A DNA stretch of 64,000 bases from an uncultured Shewanella sp. (GTDB lineage: Bacteria; Pseudomonadota; Gammaproteobacteria; Enterobacterales; Shewanellaceae): assembly GCF_947501665.1 (NCBI RefSeq), contig NZ_CANMWS010000009.1, positions 1 to 64,000 on the forward strand. Reading direction: 5' to 3'. Each line of letters starts with the position of its first letter. Positions within the stretch are counted from its first letter, which is position 1. Below are positions 15,142 through 24,624 of the stretch, in pieces. The notes under the pieces were generated by a model. The model had not been told where the DNA came from. It worked only from the letters and a program-made list of their open reading frames with translations, and did no database searches. The position numbers and the translations under genes are program-made.

Positions 15142-16350
15142 ATGAGTATGAAGGCAAAATTACCCGCTAGTATGTTGGGAGTGTGTTTTATATTAGCGCC
15201 TATGGTGGGATTAATTACTTTATCGCTAGATATCTATGCCCCTTCACTGCCTAACATGATGTACTCTTTATTAAGCTCTCAATTTGAATCGCAATTAACG
15301 ATGACGGCCTATACTTTATCTATGGGAGTTGGCCAGTTGATTTTTGGCCCTTTATCAGATCGATTTGGTCGTCGGCAAAGTGCACTTTTTGCTTTATTCT
15401 TTTATATATTAGGCTCATTATTTTGTGCATTGTCGTTAGATGTACAGAGTTTAATTATAGCCAGAGTGATCCAAGGCTTAGCGGCTTCTGCTGCAGTAGT
15501 GACAGCTTATGCGATCATTCGTGATAAATATGTGGGTGTCGAAGCCGCTAAAGGCTATGGTTTTTTATCCAGTGCTGCAACGTTAGGTACTTTAATAGGG
15601 CCTATTGTTGGTGGATTGTTGCAGGCTCAATTTCACAGCTTTAGAGCGGCATTTGTTGTGCTATTTATTTTTGGCATTGCAGCACTGCTCCTCGCACTCT
15701 TTTTTGTGGAAGATACTCGGCACTCTTTACCTAGAAAAAGAGCTGGCTTTGGAATGGTATTGAGTCATTATGTTATTATTGTAAAAAATAAAAAATTACT
15801 GAAATACAGTTTATTCAGTATTGCCAGTGTGACGTTATTTTTTACTTTAACAAGCATGTCTCCTTTTATATTAATCGAGCATTATCATGTAAGCCAAAAA
15901 CTTTATGGCCTTTATTTTGCTAGTTGCGCGCTCATGTTTGTGATTGGTGCTTTTTGTTCTAATCGTTGGGTTGAGTTTCTTGGTCTTAATCGCAGTATCA
16001 TGTTGGGCGTAAGTTTGATGTTGGTCGGTGCATTTTTGATGTTGCTAACGAATGTTTATCTTGCACAAAATGCAGTGACTTTTATTTTACCTGCTTGGTT
16101 ACTATTTTGGGGAGTAGCTTTTTGTTTTGGGCCATCTTTATCGGCGGCAATGATGGATTTTCAGTCTATGGCAGGGACTGCAAGTGCAGTCTTAGCTTGT
16201 CTGCGTTATGGTCTTGGTAGTCTTTTAGGGACCTTATTTATGTCTCAATTTGCCAATACGGCTGTCAACTTCAGCTTGCTCTTTATTGCTATTTCATTGA
16301 GTCTATTATGGATTATTGTTAATCAATATCGGCGAGAAAATAGGTTGTAA
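15142..16350 (+). CDS. Bcr/CflA-family multidrug efflux MFS transporter
   Basis: A 402-residue, 12-helix drug/H+ antiporter of the DHA1 group in the inner membrane. The N-terminal pattern TLSLDIYAPSLPNM with an acidic residue in helix 1, the loop 2-3 motif GPLSDRFGRRQ and helix 4-5 segment RVIQGLAASAAVV are those of Bcr/CflA transporters. The substrate cannot be read from the sequence. GGAG lies four to five bases before the first ATG; ATG 15148 is an alternative. It stands alone between nitronate monooxygenase and a small secreted protein. Confidence 0.88.
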   Translation: MSMKAKLPASMLGVCFILAPMVGLITLSLDIYAPSLPNMMYSLLSSQFESQLTMTAYTLSMGVGQLIFGPLSDRFGRRQSALFALFFYILGSLFCALSLDVQSLIIARVIQGLAASAAVVTAYAIIRDKYVGVEAAKGYGFLSSAATLGTLIGPIVGGLLQAQFHSFRAAFVVLFIFGIAALLLALFFVEDTRHSLPRKRAGFGMVLSHYVIIVKNKKLLKYSLFSIASVTLFFTLTSMSPFILIEHYHVSQKLYGLYFASCALMFVIGAFCSNRWVEFLGLNRSIMLGVSLMLVGAFLMLLTNVYLAQNAVTFILPAWLLFWGVAFCFGPSLSAAMMDFQSMAGTASAVLACLRYGLGSLLGTLFMSQFANTAVNFSLLFIAISLSLLWIIVNQYRRENRL

Positions 16351-16521
16351 AGTAAGCTTCATCTATCATTATGCATGGTTATGACGCTTTAGCATTAAGC
16401 CGTTTGTTTTAAAAAGTCCCAGAGTGTTGCTATTTTTATGTTTCCTTTGCATGTTTGGCACTGACTTGCCTGTTATATGGCTATCAAAGATATGTTTTTT
16501 AACATTATTTAAGGAAGAAAA

Positions 16522-16884
16522 ATGAAAAAAATAATAAAATTATCTGCACTTATAGGCTTATCTGTATTAGGCACAAATGCGATGGCATCGACGATGGAAT
16601 GTTATGTTGATACACCAGCTTATGATGAGTTTCGAAGTCGAACGTGTTTTGCGATGATTTATGGACAGCGTTACACCACAGCCGTATTTAGAATTGTTGA
16701 AGATAAAGCAATAGCATCTGTACTTTGGGGGGGAGCCGCTGCGGGTAAATGTACGGATAATGGCAATTATTGCTCTTTTACTATTCGAAGTATGAGTGCG
16801 TACAGTGTATCTGCAACCGTTCTGTATGAAGATGGAACTTATGGTACAGCGTCGGCAGTCGCTTCTTTTGAGGATGGTCGCTAA
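16522..16884 (+). CDS. Small secreted protein, unknown function
   Basis: A 120-residue protein with a textbook signal peptide (MKKIIKLSALIGLSVLG, cleavage after AMA at about 23). The mature part of about 97 residues is compact and contains four cysteines (CYVD, TCFAM, GKCTDN, YCSFT), suggesting two disulphides in the periplasm or outside. It has no domain I recognise. AAGGAAG precedes the ATG. It is followed by a strong terminator shared with the convergent prs gene. Confidence 0.65.
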   Translation: MKKIIKLSALIGLSVLGTNAMASTMECYVDTPAYDEFRSRTCFAMIYGQRYTTAVFRIVEDKAIASVLWGGAAAGKCTDNGNYCSFTIRSMSAYSVSATVLYEDGTYGTASAVASFEDGR

Positions 16885-16904
16885 TTGGTGCTGGAATGAA
16901 CATG

Positions 16905-16933
16905 AAAAAAGCACACGGTAAAGTGTGCTTTTT
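16905..16933. terminator. Bidirectional terminator
   Basis: AAAAAAGCACAC pairs with GTGTGCTTTTT around a six-base loop (GGTAAA). With A-rich and T-rich flanks it can end both the small secreted protein gene (+) and the lolB-ispE-prs operon (-). Confidence 0.85.
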
Positions 16934-16956
16934 AGCAAAAGCGCTAACTTTTTTAT

Positions 16957-17904
16957 TTAGTGCTCAAACATTGCCGAGATTGACTCTTCATTACTGACGC
17001 GGCGGATCGCTTCAGCCATAACCGTTGACATGGTTAATTGAGAGACTTTATCCAGTGCTTGAATTTCTTTACTCAGTGGAATGGTATCTGTCACAATCAC
17101 TTCATCAATGACTGATTCTTTAATATTTTGTACTGCATTGCCTGAAAAAACAGGGTGAGTAGCGTAAGCAAAAACGCGGTTTGCACCATGTTCTTTTAAT
17201 GCTTCAGCCGCCTTACATAAAGTGCCGCCAGTATCAATCATATCATCAACAATAATACAGTCACGGCCTTGAACGTCACCGATAATATGCATGACCTGAG
17301 CCACATTAGCTTGTGGACGACGTTTATCAATAATCGCGAGATCAGAATCATCAAGTAACTTGGCGACAGCACGTGCTCTGACAACACCACCAATATCAGG
17401 TGAAACAACAACTGGATTTTCCAGTTCTTTAAGCATCATATCTTCCAGTAACACAGGGCTACCAAAGACATTATCGACTGGCACATCAAAGAATCCTTGA
17501 ATTTGCTCTGCGTGCAAATCGCAAGTTAATACTCTATCCACACCGACACTGGATAAGAAGTCTGCAACCACTTTTGCTGTGATGGGCACACGGGCACTGC
17601 GTACTCGACGATCTTGACGCGCATAGCCGAAATAAGGGATAACGGCTGTAATACGACCTGCAGATGCACGGCGAAGTGCATCAACCATTACAATCAGTTC
17701 CATTAAATTATCATTGGTTGGGGCACAAGTTGATTGAATGATGAAAACATCCGCTCCTCGCACATTTTCATTGATCTGGACACTGATTTCACCGTCACTG
17801 AATACGCCAACTTCTGCGTCTCCAAGTTTACAAAATAAACGTTCAGCTATTTTTTTAGCGAGACTAGGTGTAGCGTTACCAGCAAAAAGTTTAATGTCAG
17901 GCAC
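16957..17904 (-). CDS. prs: Ribose-phosphate pyrophosphokinase (PRPP synthetase)
   Basis: Makes 5-phosphoribosyl 1-pyrophosphate from ribose 5-phosphate and ATP for purine, pyrimidine, histidine, tryptophan and NAD synthesis. At 315 residues it has the class I length. Landmarks are the [14 protein letters not shown] ATP loop ([13 protein letters not shown]), [12 protein letters not shown] with the metal-binding histidine, and the PRPP loop [11 protein letters not shown]. The start codon is GTG at 17904 with GAGG eight bases upstream. It is the last gene of lolB-ispE-prs, 68 bases after ispE, an order conserved in gammaproteobacteria. Confidence 0.97.
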   Translation of the reverse strand: MPDIKLFAGNATPSLAKKIAERLFCKLGDAEVGVFSDGEISVQINENVRGADVFIIQSTCAPTNDNLMELIVMVDALRRASAGRITAVIPYFGYARQDRRVRSARVPITAKVVADFLSSVGVDRVLTCDLHAEQIQGFFDVPVDNVFGSPVLLEDMMLKELENPVVVSPDIGGVVRARAVAKLLDDSDLAIIDKRRPQANVAQVMHIIGDVQGRDCIIVDDMIDTGGTLCKAAEALKEHGANRVFAYATHPVFSGNAVQNIKESVIDEVIVTDTIPLSKEIQALDKVSQLTMSTVMAEAIRRVSNEESISAMFEH

Positions 17905-17972
17905 TGTATGAACCTCAGGCTTAAGCGTTATTTTTAGTGGCTGAAATAATTATATTATTTCAGATGCGTATT

Positions 17973-18827
17973 TTAACGCTGAGCTAATCTCAGCGATAAT
18001 GGCGATATATTTTTTCCTTGTGCAACAAATCCACTCATTTCCGCAGGAAGTTTAGCCAGTGCGGATAGGGCTTGCTGATGTTGCTCGAATTCCCCGAAAA
18101 CACAAGCACCGGTTCCGGTCATTCTTGACGGCGCATATTCTAGCAGCCACGCTAAGGCGTTGGCAACTTGAGGGTAGCGTTTGGCGACCAGTTTTTGACA
18201 ATCATTATGCCAAGATGTGTGCATTAATGAGTCAATTGAGAGTTTAGGGGTCGTACGGGTGAGTTCGGGGTCTTGAAAAACTTCGGCGGTAGACACATGA
18301 ACATTGGGTGTAATGACAAGATACCATTTCTCAATCGGAGTGACGGGAATGAGTTTTTCACCAATACCTTCTGCAAAAGAAGATAAGCCATTAATAAATA
18401 CTGGAATATCTGCTCCAAGTTTGAGCCCAATATGGCACAGCTCTGCTTGGCTTAATTGGGTGTTCCACAGTGAATTAAGTGCAACTAATGTCGTGGCAGC
18501 ATTTGAAGACCCGCCACCAATACCGCCGCCCATCGGTAAGCGCTTATCCAGATATATTTCAGCCCCTAGTGCACATTGGGTATAAGTTTGTAATGATTTT
18601 GCAGCTTTGAGAATTAAGTTATCGTTTTGAGGGACAACTTTATTTATCGTCGAATGGAGGGTCAGTGCTGGTGTTTGTGTAACGTTGAAATCAAGGTAAT
18701 CACAGTAATCAATGAATTGAAATAAAGTTTGCAGTTCGTGATAGCCATCATCTCGGCGATGATTAACATGTAAAAATAAATTCAATTTCGCGGGAGCGGG
18801 CCACGCTAATGAAAGAGATGAAGTCAT
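17973..18827 (-). CDS. ispE: 4-diphosphocytidyl-2-C-methyl-D-erythritol kinase
   Basis: GHMP-family kinase of the MEP isoprenoid pathway that phosphorylates the 2-hydroxyl of CDP-ME. At 284 residues, it has [12 protein letters not shown] with the catalytic lysine near the N-terminus, [11 protein letters not shown], and the ATP-binding glycine loop [14 protein letters not shown] (about 95-108). It lies two bases after the lolB stop, which implies translational coupling and the usual lolB-ispE-prs operon. Confidence 0.96.
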   Translation of the reverse strand: MTSSLSLAWPAPAKLNLFLHVNHRRDDGYHELQTLFQFIDYCDYLDFNVTQTPALTLHSTINKVVPQNDNLILKAAKSLQTYTQCALGAEIYLDKRLPMGGGIGGGSSNAATTLVALNSLWNTQLSQAELCHIGLKLGADIPVFINGLSSFAEGIGEKLIPVTPIEKWYLVITPNVHVSTAEVFQDPELTRTTPKLSIDSLMHTSWHNDCQKLVAKRYPQVANALAWLLEYAPSRMTGTGACVFGEFEQHQQALSALAKLPAEMSGFVAQGKNISPLSLRLAQR

Positions 18828-18829
18828 GT

Positions 18830-19477
18830 CTAGGGGGTGCTCTCAACAGGAATAATATGGCGTAAGTTATCAGCGTGTTTAGAGGCTGCTAAAGCTTGCC
18901 ATTGGTTAATCTGGATTTTAATTTTGATATTGGTGTTATTCAGTGAAAGTAATTTGGGCAGTTCCGTACCATGTTGCTGTTGCCAACGTAAATAATTAAT
19001 GGTCCAAATTGGATGAGTTTGTGTCATTATTTCTATGGGTCTATTTTGACTATCTTTCAATTTAATCATGTCATTAGAGCTGGATTGTCCCGTTACCCAA
19101 AGTGGTAGTGAGTCAATGGGGAGTGTCCAGCCTGTGACACGTAATAGTAGCGCTTGAGCATTACTATCCTCATAGGTTTCTCCATTGACAATTAAGCGGG
19201 CTTTACCTTGCTTTTGGGTCAGTGATAACACTTGAATACCCAGCATGGTTGTCAGTGTCAGTTCATCACTATTGGCAGTATGTAACCAGTATAAATTACT
19301 GCTTACTTTATCATTGGGAACAGTAATCGCAATTTTTCCTGTCATTTCCCATGCAGTGGCATCTGAAGCCCTATCAACGGAAACAGGACTAAGATTATTG
19401 GGCAGGTTACTACAGCCAGAAAGAAAAACTAAGCTTAGCATTAGCCATGAATAGAGTTTTTTGCTTAAGTCAGTCAA
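18830..19477 (-). CDS. lolB: Outer-membrane lipoprotein LolB
   Basis: Outer-membrane receptor that accepts lipoproteins from LolA and inserts them in the outer membrane. The lipobox is FLSGC, followed by a mature part with the WEMTGKIAI strand and [16 protein letters not shown] motif typical of LolB. The reading frame stays open to a TTG at 19540, which would give an overlong signal peptide. A TTG at 19477 (reading [14 protein letters not shown]) puts the lipobox cysteine at residue 22, a normal length, and I choose it although no strong ribosome binding site is visible. ATG 19441 is a less likely alternative. First gene of the operon, divergent from hemA. Confidence 0.87.
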   Translation of the reverse strand: MTDLSKKLYSWLMLSLVFLSGCSNLPNNLSPVSVDRASDATAWEMTGKIAITVPNDKVSSNLYWLHTANSDELTLTTMLGIQVLSLTQKQGKARLIVNGETYEDSNAQALLLRVTGWTLPIDSLPLWVTGQSSSNDMIKLKDSQNRPIEIMTQTHPIWTINYLRWQQQHGTELPKLLSLNNTNIKIKIQINQWQALAASKHADNLRHIIPVESTP

Positions 19478-19740
19478 ATTAGTTATTCGATATTTTTGGA
19501 TTAGACAGATTATAATACGAGGGAGAGTTAAAATAGCCAATGCTTATGATGATCTTTTCATTATAATGGAAGCTAGCCTGCTTTTTTGAGTGAAAAATGA
19601 GCTGTCAGGGTGCTTTTTTTGTAAAAAATCCCAGAATTGAACATTAATCTTCGGTTTTGTTAAGCATATTCTGTTTTTAAGTAACCCAATTCAGTAGAAT
19701 AGCGGCCAATAAATAAGATGGTAACAATCTAACGAGTCAG

Positions 19741-20991
19741 ATGAGCCTTGTAGCAATCGGTATTAACCATAAGACAGCCACTGTGGATATTCGCGAAAAA
19801 GTGGCGTTTGCACCAGATAAAATTCATGATGCCATGAAGAGCCTGGCGGCACACACTTGCTCTGGTGAAGCGGTTATCATCTCGACTTGTAATCGTACAG
19901 AACTGTATTCTAATGCACCTAATGTCAGTTTAATGATTGACTGGCTTGAACAATATCATGATCTGGAACATGCCGATATCGCTTCAAGTTTGTATGCGTT
20001 GACAGATCAAGAAGCGGTGAAACATTTAATGCGTGTTTCAGCAGGCTTAGACTCTTTAGTATTAGGCGAACCACAAATTTTGGGGCAAGTTAAGCAATCT
20101 TTTGTTCAAGCGAGAGAGGCGGGTACAGTTGCATTTTCCATGGATAAGTTATTTCAAAATACGTTTTCTGTGGCGAAAAAAATTCGAACTGAAACAGATA
20201 TCGGCGCGTCAGCGGTATCGGTGGCTTTTGCTGCTGTGAGTATGGCTAAACATATTTTTTCAGCCTTGAGTCAAACCCAAGTATTATTGGTGGGGGCGGG
20301 AGAAACCATAGAATTGGTGGCAAAACATTTACTTGATAATGGTGTTAAGTCAATGACTGTGGCAAACAGAACCATTCATCGCGCGCAAGCTATGTGCAAA
20401 CAATTTGATGCTAAGCCTATTACACTAGAGCAAATCCCAGATTTTCTCGCTAAAGCGGATATCGTGATATCCTCTACGGCGAGTCCATTACCTATCCTTG
20501 GAAAAGGCATGGTCGAAAAAGCGCTAAAGCAGCGTCGTCATCAACCTATGTTATTGGTTGATATAGCGGTTCCACGTGATATTGAAGCAGAGGTAGCCGA
20601 GCTAGATGACGCTTTCCTCTATACAGTAGATGATCTGCAAAGCATAATTGAACAAAATATGGCCTCTCGTCGAGAGGCTGCCGAGCAAGCTGAATTAATT
20701 GCTGAAGATCAATCTCACCAGTATATGGCATGGGTTCGTTCCCTGAGTTCGGTTGACAGTATTCGCGAATATCGCAATAAGAGCATGGCGGTGAAGGATG
20801 AATTGGTTGAACGAGCCATTAATAAGTTAGCCCAAGGGGGAGACAGTGAAGCCCTTATTTTAGAACTGGCTAATAAATTAACGAATCGTTTGATTCATGC
20901 ACCGACACAGGCCCTTACAGCGGCGAGTCGAGAAGGGGATTTACATTCTCTTGAGCAATTAAGAAATGTGCTTGGATTAGATAAAGACTAA
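19741..20991 (+). CDS. hemA: Glutamyl-tRNA reductase
   Basis: First committed enzyme of C5 haem synthesis, reducing glutamyl-tRNA to glutamate-1-semialdehyde with NADPH. At 416 residues, it has the nucleophile Cys50 in [10 protein letters not shown], the [18 protein letters not shown] segment (about 99-116), an NADPH-binding domain with [17 protein letters not shown], and a C-terminal helical dimerisation domain. It diverges from lolB with about 260 bases between; a possible -10 (TAGAAT) lies at 19695. prfA follows after 13 bases. Confidence 0.97.
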   Translation: MSLVAIGINHKTATVDIREKVAFAPDKIHDAMKSLAAHTCSGEAVIISTCNRTELYSNAPNVSLMIDWLEQYHDLEHADIASSLYALTDQEAVKHLMRVSAGLDSLVLGEPQILGQVKQSFVQAREAGTVAFSMDKLFQNTFSVAKKIRTETDIGASAVSVAFAAVSMAKHIFSALSQTQVLLVGAGETIELVAKHLLDNGVKSMTVANRTIHRAQAMCKQFDAKPITLEQIPDFLAKADIVISSTASPLPILGKGMVEKALKQRRHQPMLLVDIAVPRDIEAEVAELDDAFLYTVDDLQSIIEQNMASRREAAEQAELIAEDQSHQYMAWVRSLSSVDSIREYRNKSMAVKDELVERAINKLAQGGDSEALILELANKLTNRLIHAPTQALTAASREGDLHSLEQLRNVLGLDKD

Positions 20992-21004
20992 GGTTAGCGT
21001 TTTA

Positions 21005-22090
21005 ATGAAAGAGAGTGTTATTCGCAAGCTTGAAGGCTTGCTTGAGCGAAATGAAGAAGTACTGGCCTTATTGAGTGATGCTGGTGTGATTGCTGATCAA
21101 GAGCGTTTCAGGGCCCTGTCTAAAGAATATGCTCAATTAGAAGAGGTCGTTAAAGCTTTTACAGCATTTAAACAAGCTGAAGAGGATCTTGCTTCAGCAA
21201 AAGAAATGCTGGCTGAAGATGATGCCGAGCTGAAAGAAATGGCTCAGGAAGAAATTAAACAAGCCAAAGAAGTCATTGAATCACTTGAAGATGAATTACA
21301 AATCTTATTACTTCCTAAAGATCCCAATGATGATAACAATGCTTTTGTTGAAATTCGTGCAGGAGCAGGAGGAGATGAAGCGGCTATTTTTGCGGGAGAT
21401 TTATTCCGTATGTATAGTCGTTATTGTGAGGGAAAACGTTGGCAAGTTGAAGTCATGAATGCTAGTGAAGGTGAACATGGCGGATATAAAGAAATTATTA
21501 TTAAAGTATCGGGTGAAGGCGTTTATGGTAATTTGAAGTTTGAATCCGGTGGGCACCGTGTTCAACGCGTGCCTGAGACAGAATCCCAAGGCCGTGTGCA
21601 CACCTCTGCGTGTACTGTGATTGTCTTACCTGAAATTCCAGAAGCAGAAGCAATAGAAATAAACAAAGCCGATTTAAAAGTTGATACTTTTAGGGCATCG
21701 GGTGCGGGTGGACAGCACGTCAATAAAACTGACTCTGCTATTCGTATTACTCATATACCCACTGGGATTGTTGTTGAGTGTCAAGATCAGCGTTCACAAC
21801 ATAAAAATCGTGCTCAAGCAATGAGCGTATTGTCGGCTCGAATTCAAGCGGTTGAAGATGAAAAACGTCGCAGTGAAGAAGATTCGACCCGTCGCAGCCT
21901 TGTGGCCAGCGGCGATCGCTCAGAACGTATTCGCACTTATAATTTTCCACAAGGGCGTGTCAGTGAGCACCGTATCAACTTGACCTTATATCGATTAGGT
22001 GAAGTGATGGAGGGTGATTTAGATACGATTATCGAGCCCCTAATACAAGAGAATCAAGCAGACTTATTAGCCGCGTTATCTGACGAATAG
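21005..22090 (+). CDS. prfA: Peptide chain release factor 1
   Basis: Terminates translation at UAA and UAG. 361 residues. The peptidyl-tRNA hydrolysis motif GAGGQHVNK is intact, and the stop-codon recognition P-x-T tripeptide reads PET in [10 protein letters not shown]. PrmC, encoded next, should methylate the GGQ glutamine. It follows hemA by 13 bases and ends before a strong hairpin, so prmC downstream may rely partly on readthrough or its own signals. Confidence 0.97.
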   Translation: MKESVIRKLEGLLERNEEVLALLSDAGVIADQERFRALSKEYAQLEEVVKAFTAFKQAEEDLASAKEMLAEDDAELKEMAQEEIKQAKEVIESLEDELQILLLPKDPNDDNNAFVEIRAGAGGDEAAIFAGDLFRMYSRYCEGKRWQVEVMNASEGEHGGYKEIIIKVSGEGVYGNLKFESGGHRVQRVPETESQGRVHTSACTVIVLPEIPEAEAIEINKADLKVDTFRASGAGGQHVNKTDSAIRITHIPTGIVVECQDQRSQHKNRAQAMSVLSARIQAVEDEKRRSEEDSTRRSLVASGDRSERIRTYNFPQGRVSEHRINLTLYRLGEVMEGDLDTIIEPLIQENQADLLAALSDE

Positions 22091-22105
22091 TCACACGATA
22101 GTCAT

Positions 22106-22137
22106 AAAATAAAAGCCCTTAAAGGGCTTTTATTTTA
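22106..22137 (+). terminator. Terminator or attenuator between prfA and prmC
   Basis: AAAATAAAAGCCCT and AGGGCTTTTATTTT form a long near-perfect stem followed by A-TCTATTTTAC. It lies 15 bases after prfA and 60 bases before prmC, so it may reduce prmC expression. Confidence 0.75.
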
Positions 22138-22198
22138 TCTATTTTACTTGTTATTCCAATACCTATTAATCTTGTGTTCATAATGAAAAGGATATGCA

Positions 22199-23041
22199 GT
22201 GCAACTTATTATTGTTAAAGCGCTTGAATGGGCTTCATCACAATTGATGGATATTTCTGATACCCCTCAATTAGATGCTGAAATTATGTTATTACATGTG
22301 ATTAATAAGCCGAGAGCTTACCTCTATACTTGGCCAGAAAAGAGTATAAGTTCAGAGCAAGGCTCTGAATTTAAAAGAATGCTTGCTAAGCGATTAGAAG
22401 GTAACCCCATCGCACATATTGTGGGTGAAAGAGAGTTTTGGTCATTACCTTTTAGAGTGAATCCAACAACGTTAATACCGCGACCTGATACCGAAATTTT
22501 AGTAGAAACTGCACTGAACTTACCTTTATCGGAGTCTGCACGTGTATTGGACTTAGGGACGGGAACCGGAGCGATAGCGCTTGCGTTAGCTCATGAGCGG
22601 CCATTGTGGCGAATGACGGGAGTGGATAAGGTGACAGATGCTGTTGAATTAGCGAAATTAAATCGCCAATCTCTTCATTTAGAACATGTCGATATTTTAC
22701 AAAGTGATTGGTTTGATGCTATCAATTGCTATGATTTTAATCTAATAGTATCAAATCCTCCTTATATTGATGAGCAAGATCATCATCTCAATGAAGGGGA
22801 TGTGAGATTTGAACCGCAAAGTGCACTTACTGCTTCAGAGTCTGGGTTTGCCGATTTGTATCATATTGCCGCAGCAGCGCGAGATTATTTAGCACCTGGT
22901 GGTTATCTGTTATTAGAGCATGGTTATCAGCAAGCCATTGCAGTCCGTGAGAAATTAATCGAATTAGGCTATGAAAATGTCTCGACGGTGAGGGATTTTG
23001 GCAGTAATGATCGATGTACTTTGGGCCGTTGGTCGAGATAA
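22199..23041 (+). CDS. prmC: Release factor glutamine methyltransferase
   Basis: Methylates the GGQ glutamine of RF1 and RF2 using S-adenosylmethionine. 280 residues with an N-terminal helical substrate domain (1-85), the SAM motif VLDLGTGTGAIALAL (about 116-130) and catalytic NPPY (186-189). The start is GTG at 22199 with AAGGA about eight bases upstream; the nearby ATG at 22194 is out of frame. It closes the hemA-prfA-prmC set; in E. coli the next genes would be sirB2, sirB1 and kdsA, here displaced by 12 kb. Confidence 0.95.
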   Translation: MQLIIVKALEWASSQLMDISDTPQLDAEIMLLHVINKPRAYLYTWPEKSISSEQGSEFKRMLAKRLEGNPIAHIVGEREFWSLPFRVNPTTLIPRPDTEILVETALNLPLSESARVLDLGTGTGAIALALAHERPLWRMTGVDKVTDAVELAKLNRQSLHLEHVDILQSDWFDAINCYDFNLIVSNPPYIDEQDHHLNEGDVRFEPQSALTASESGFADLYHIAAAARDYLAPGGYLLLEHGYQQAIAVREKLIELGYENVSTVRDFGSNDRCTLGRWSR

Positions 23042-23198
23042 AAATACATCACTGAGTATTCATTATTCCCTTTAAGATGAGTTAATCAAATATTGACTCA
23101 TTTTTTATGCCTGTACTAAAAGTAAATGTTCTATATTTATCCTTATTCGCTCATTATTCTATTGAATGACGGGTTTCCTATTTGAAAAAGGGTACAGG

Positions 23199-23858
23199 AT
23201 GGAGTCACAAGACGATCCGAGTTATGCTGGTCAAGCGGTTTATACACGTAGGATGCTTTTGATTTATAACCTGTGGGTATTGGGTTTTTCTAACACATAT
23301 TTATGGCGTTGCCCCACGACTTTTTTACGGGCGCAATTTCATAAAAAAATCAGTTCAAATCATCTTGATGTGGGTGTTGGAACGGGTTACTACTTACAGA
23401 AAAGTTTGACGTTAGTTCCAAGAAGAGTCGCTTTACTGGATTTAAATCCAGTGAGCTTATCAACGGCAGCGGCGAAGATAAAATCTTTTAACCCTGAAAT
23501 TTATAAGGGCAACGTATTAACGCCTCTTGAGCTTGATTGTGAACCGTTTGATTCTATCAGCATGAATTACTTATTACATTGCTTACCCGGGAATTTAGTT
23601 GCTAAATCAGTTGTTTTTCAACATTTAAATGAATATTTAAATGAAGGTGGGGTCTTGTTTGGTAGCACCATATTGGGCCAAGGAACTCAGCCGGGCTATT
23701 TTGCAACGAAGTTGATGAATTTTTATAACAGCAAAGGTATTTTTGACAATTTGGACGATGATTTAACTAGCTTAGAAACCGTTTTGAATGAGAATTTTCA
23801 GCAAGTTCAAATTGAAATGCGAGGTTGTGTTGCTATATTCTCAGGTGTTAAAAAATAA
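23199..23858 (+). CDS. Class I SAM-dependent methyltransferase, unknown substrate
   Basis: About 219 residues. The SAM-binding glycine motif is HLDVGVGTGYYLQ, followed by the acidic loop ALLDLNP and the post-motif SMNYLLHCLPG; this order is that of ubiquinone/menaquinone-type and small-molecule methyltransferases. The frame opens at 23166 but ATG 23199 has AAGGG in front, and I prefer it. Its stop overlaps the start of the PheC-like gene (TAATG at 23856-23860), so the two are co-transcribed, suggesting a linked job that the sequence does not reveal. First gene of the block inserted between prmC and sirB2. Confidence 0.75.
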   Translation: MESQDDPSYAGQAVYTRRMLLIYNLWVLGFSNTYLWRCPTTFLRAQFHKKISSNHLDVGVGTGYYLQKSLTLVPRRVALLDLNPVSLSTAAAKIKSFNPEIYKGNVLTPLELDCEPFDSISMNYLLHCLPGNLVAKSVVFQHLNEYLNEGGVLFGSTILGQGTQPGYFATKLMNFYNSKGIFDNLDDDLTSLETVLNENFQQVQIEMRGCVAIFSGVKK

Positions 23859-24583
23859 TGGTTATCGGGGGGAGCATGTTACTACGATGTGTTTTTTATT
23901 GTGTGCTCTGTGTGAGTTTTTATGCCCAAGCGGCGCAAACTCTACGAGTCGGGACCACGGGAGATTATCGCCCATTAACGTGGTTTGATAAGCAAAATAA
24001 AACGTTTAGCGGAGATGCGATCACCTTGATTAAACGTTTCGCTAAAGATGAGCAATATGACATTGAGTTTGTCCAAACACATTGGTCTGACTTATCAACA
24101 GATCTGGAAAATAATCGATTTCAAATAGCCGTTGGAGGGATTTCAGCCTCTGAGCAAAGAGCGAAGCAATTTTTATTTTCATTGCCTATACAGGTTTTTG
24201 GTAAAACGGCATTAATGCGTTGTAGCGATCAATCTCGTTTTAACACTTTCAATGATATTGATGTAACGGGAGTGAGGATAGTTGAAAATCGTGGGGGGAC
24301 GAATGAAACATTTGCCTTATCTCAAGTTAAACACGCCACATTAATTATCGTGCCCAATAATCATTTACCATTTACCTACCTCCTTGATAATAAAGCAGAT
24401 GTGATGTTTACAGATTCCATTGAAGTGGATTATATGCACAGCATTAATCCGTTATTGTGCGGCTTAAAATCAAAAAAATTATACACTCAATCTGAAAAAG
24501 TTTTTTTGTTTAGAAAAGATGAGCGTGGGTTACAGCAGCAATTTAATGTTTGGTTTAAAAAGCAAAAGACCACAGACAAATAA
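23858..24583 (+). CDS. PheC-like periplasmic protein (cyclohexadienyl dehydratase / solute-binding fold)
   Basis: 241 residues with a signal peptide (LLRCVFYCVLCVSFYAQAA) and a type II periplasmic binding fold. The segments RVGTTGDYRPLTW, FQIAVGGISAS, ENRGGTNETFA and KADVMFTDSIE follow Pseudomonas PheC, which converts prephenate to phenylpyruvate and arogenate to phenylalanine in the periplasm. An amino-acid sensor or ABC-binding protein is the alternative, but no permease genes are nearby. The start may be ATG 23858 (coupled to the upstream gene) or ATG 23876. A wobble-containing hairpin overlaps the stop. Confidence 0.7.
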   Translation: MVIGGSMLLRCVFYCVLCVSFYAQAAQTLRVGTTGDYRPLTWFDKQNKTFSGDAITLIKRFAKDEQYDIEFVQTHWSDLSTDLENNRFQIAVGGISASEQRAKQFLFSLPIQVFGKTALMRCSDQSRFNTFNDIDVTGVRIVENRGGTNETFALSQVKHATLIIVPNNHLPFTYLLDNKADVMFTDSIEVDYMHSINPLLCGLKSKKLYTQSEKVFLFRKDERGLQQQFNVWFKKQKTTDK

Positions 24584-24608
24584 ATAACGCGATTTGATTT
24601 GTTTGTGG
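24570..24608. terminator. Hairpin between convergent genes
   Basis: CCACAGACAAAT (24570-24581) pairs with ATTTGTTTGTGG (24597-24608), including one G-U, across a 15-base loop. It lies between the PheC-like gene and mmsA, which converge here. Confidence 0.45.
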
Positions 24609-24624
24609 CGTGCTGGGTTGAGGG

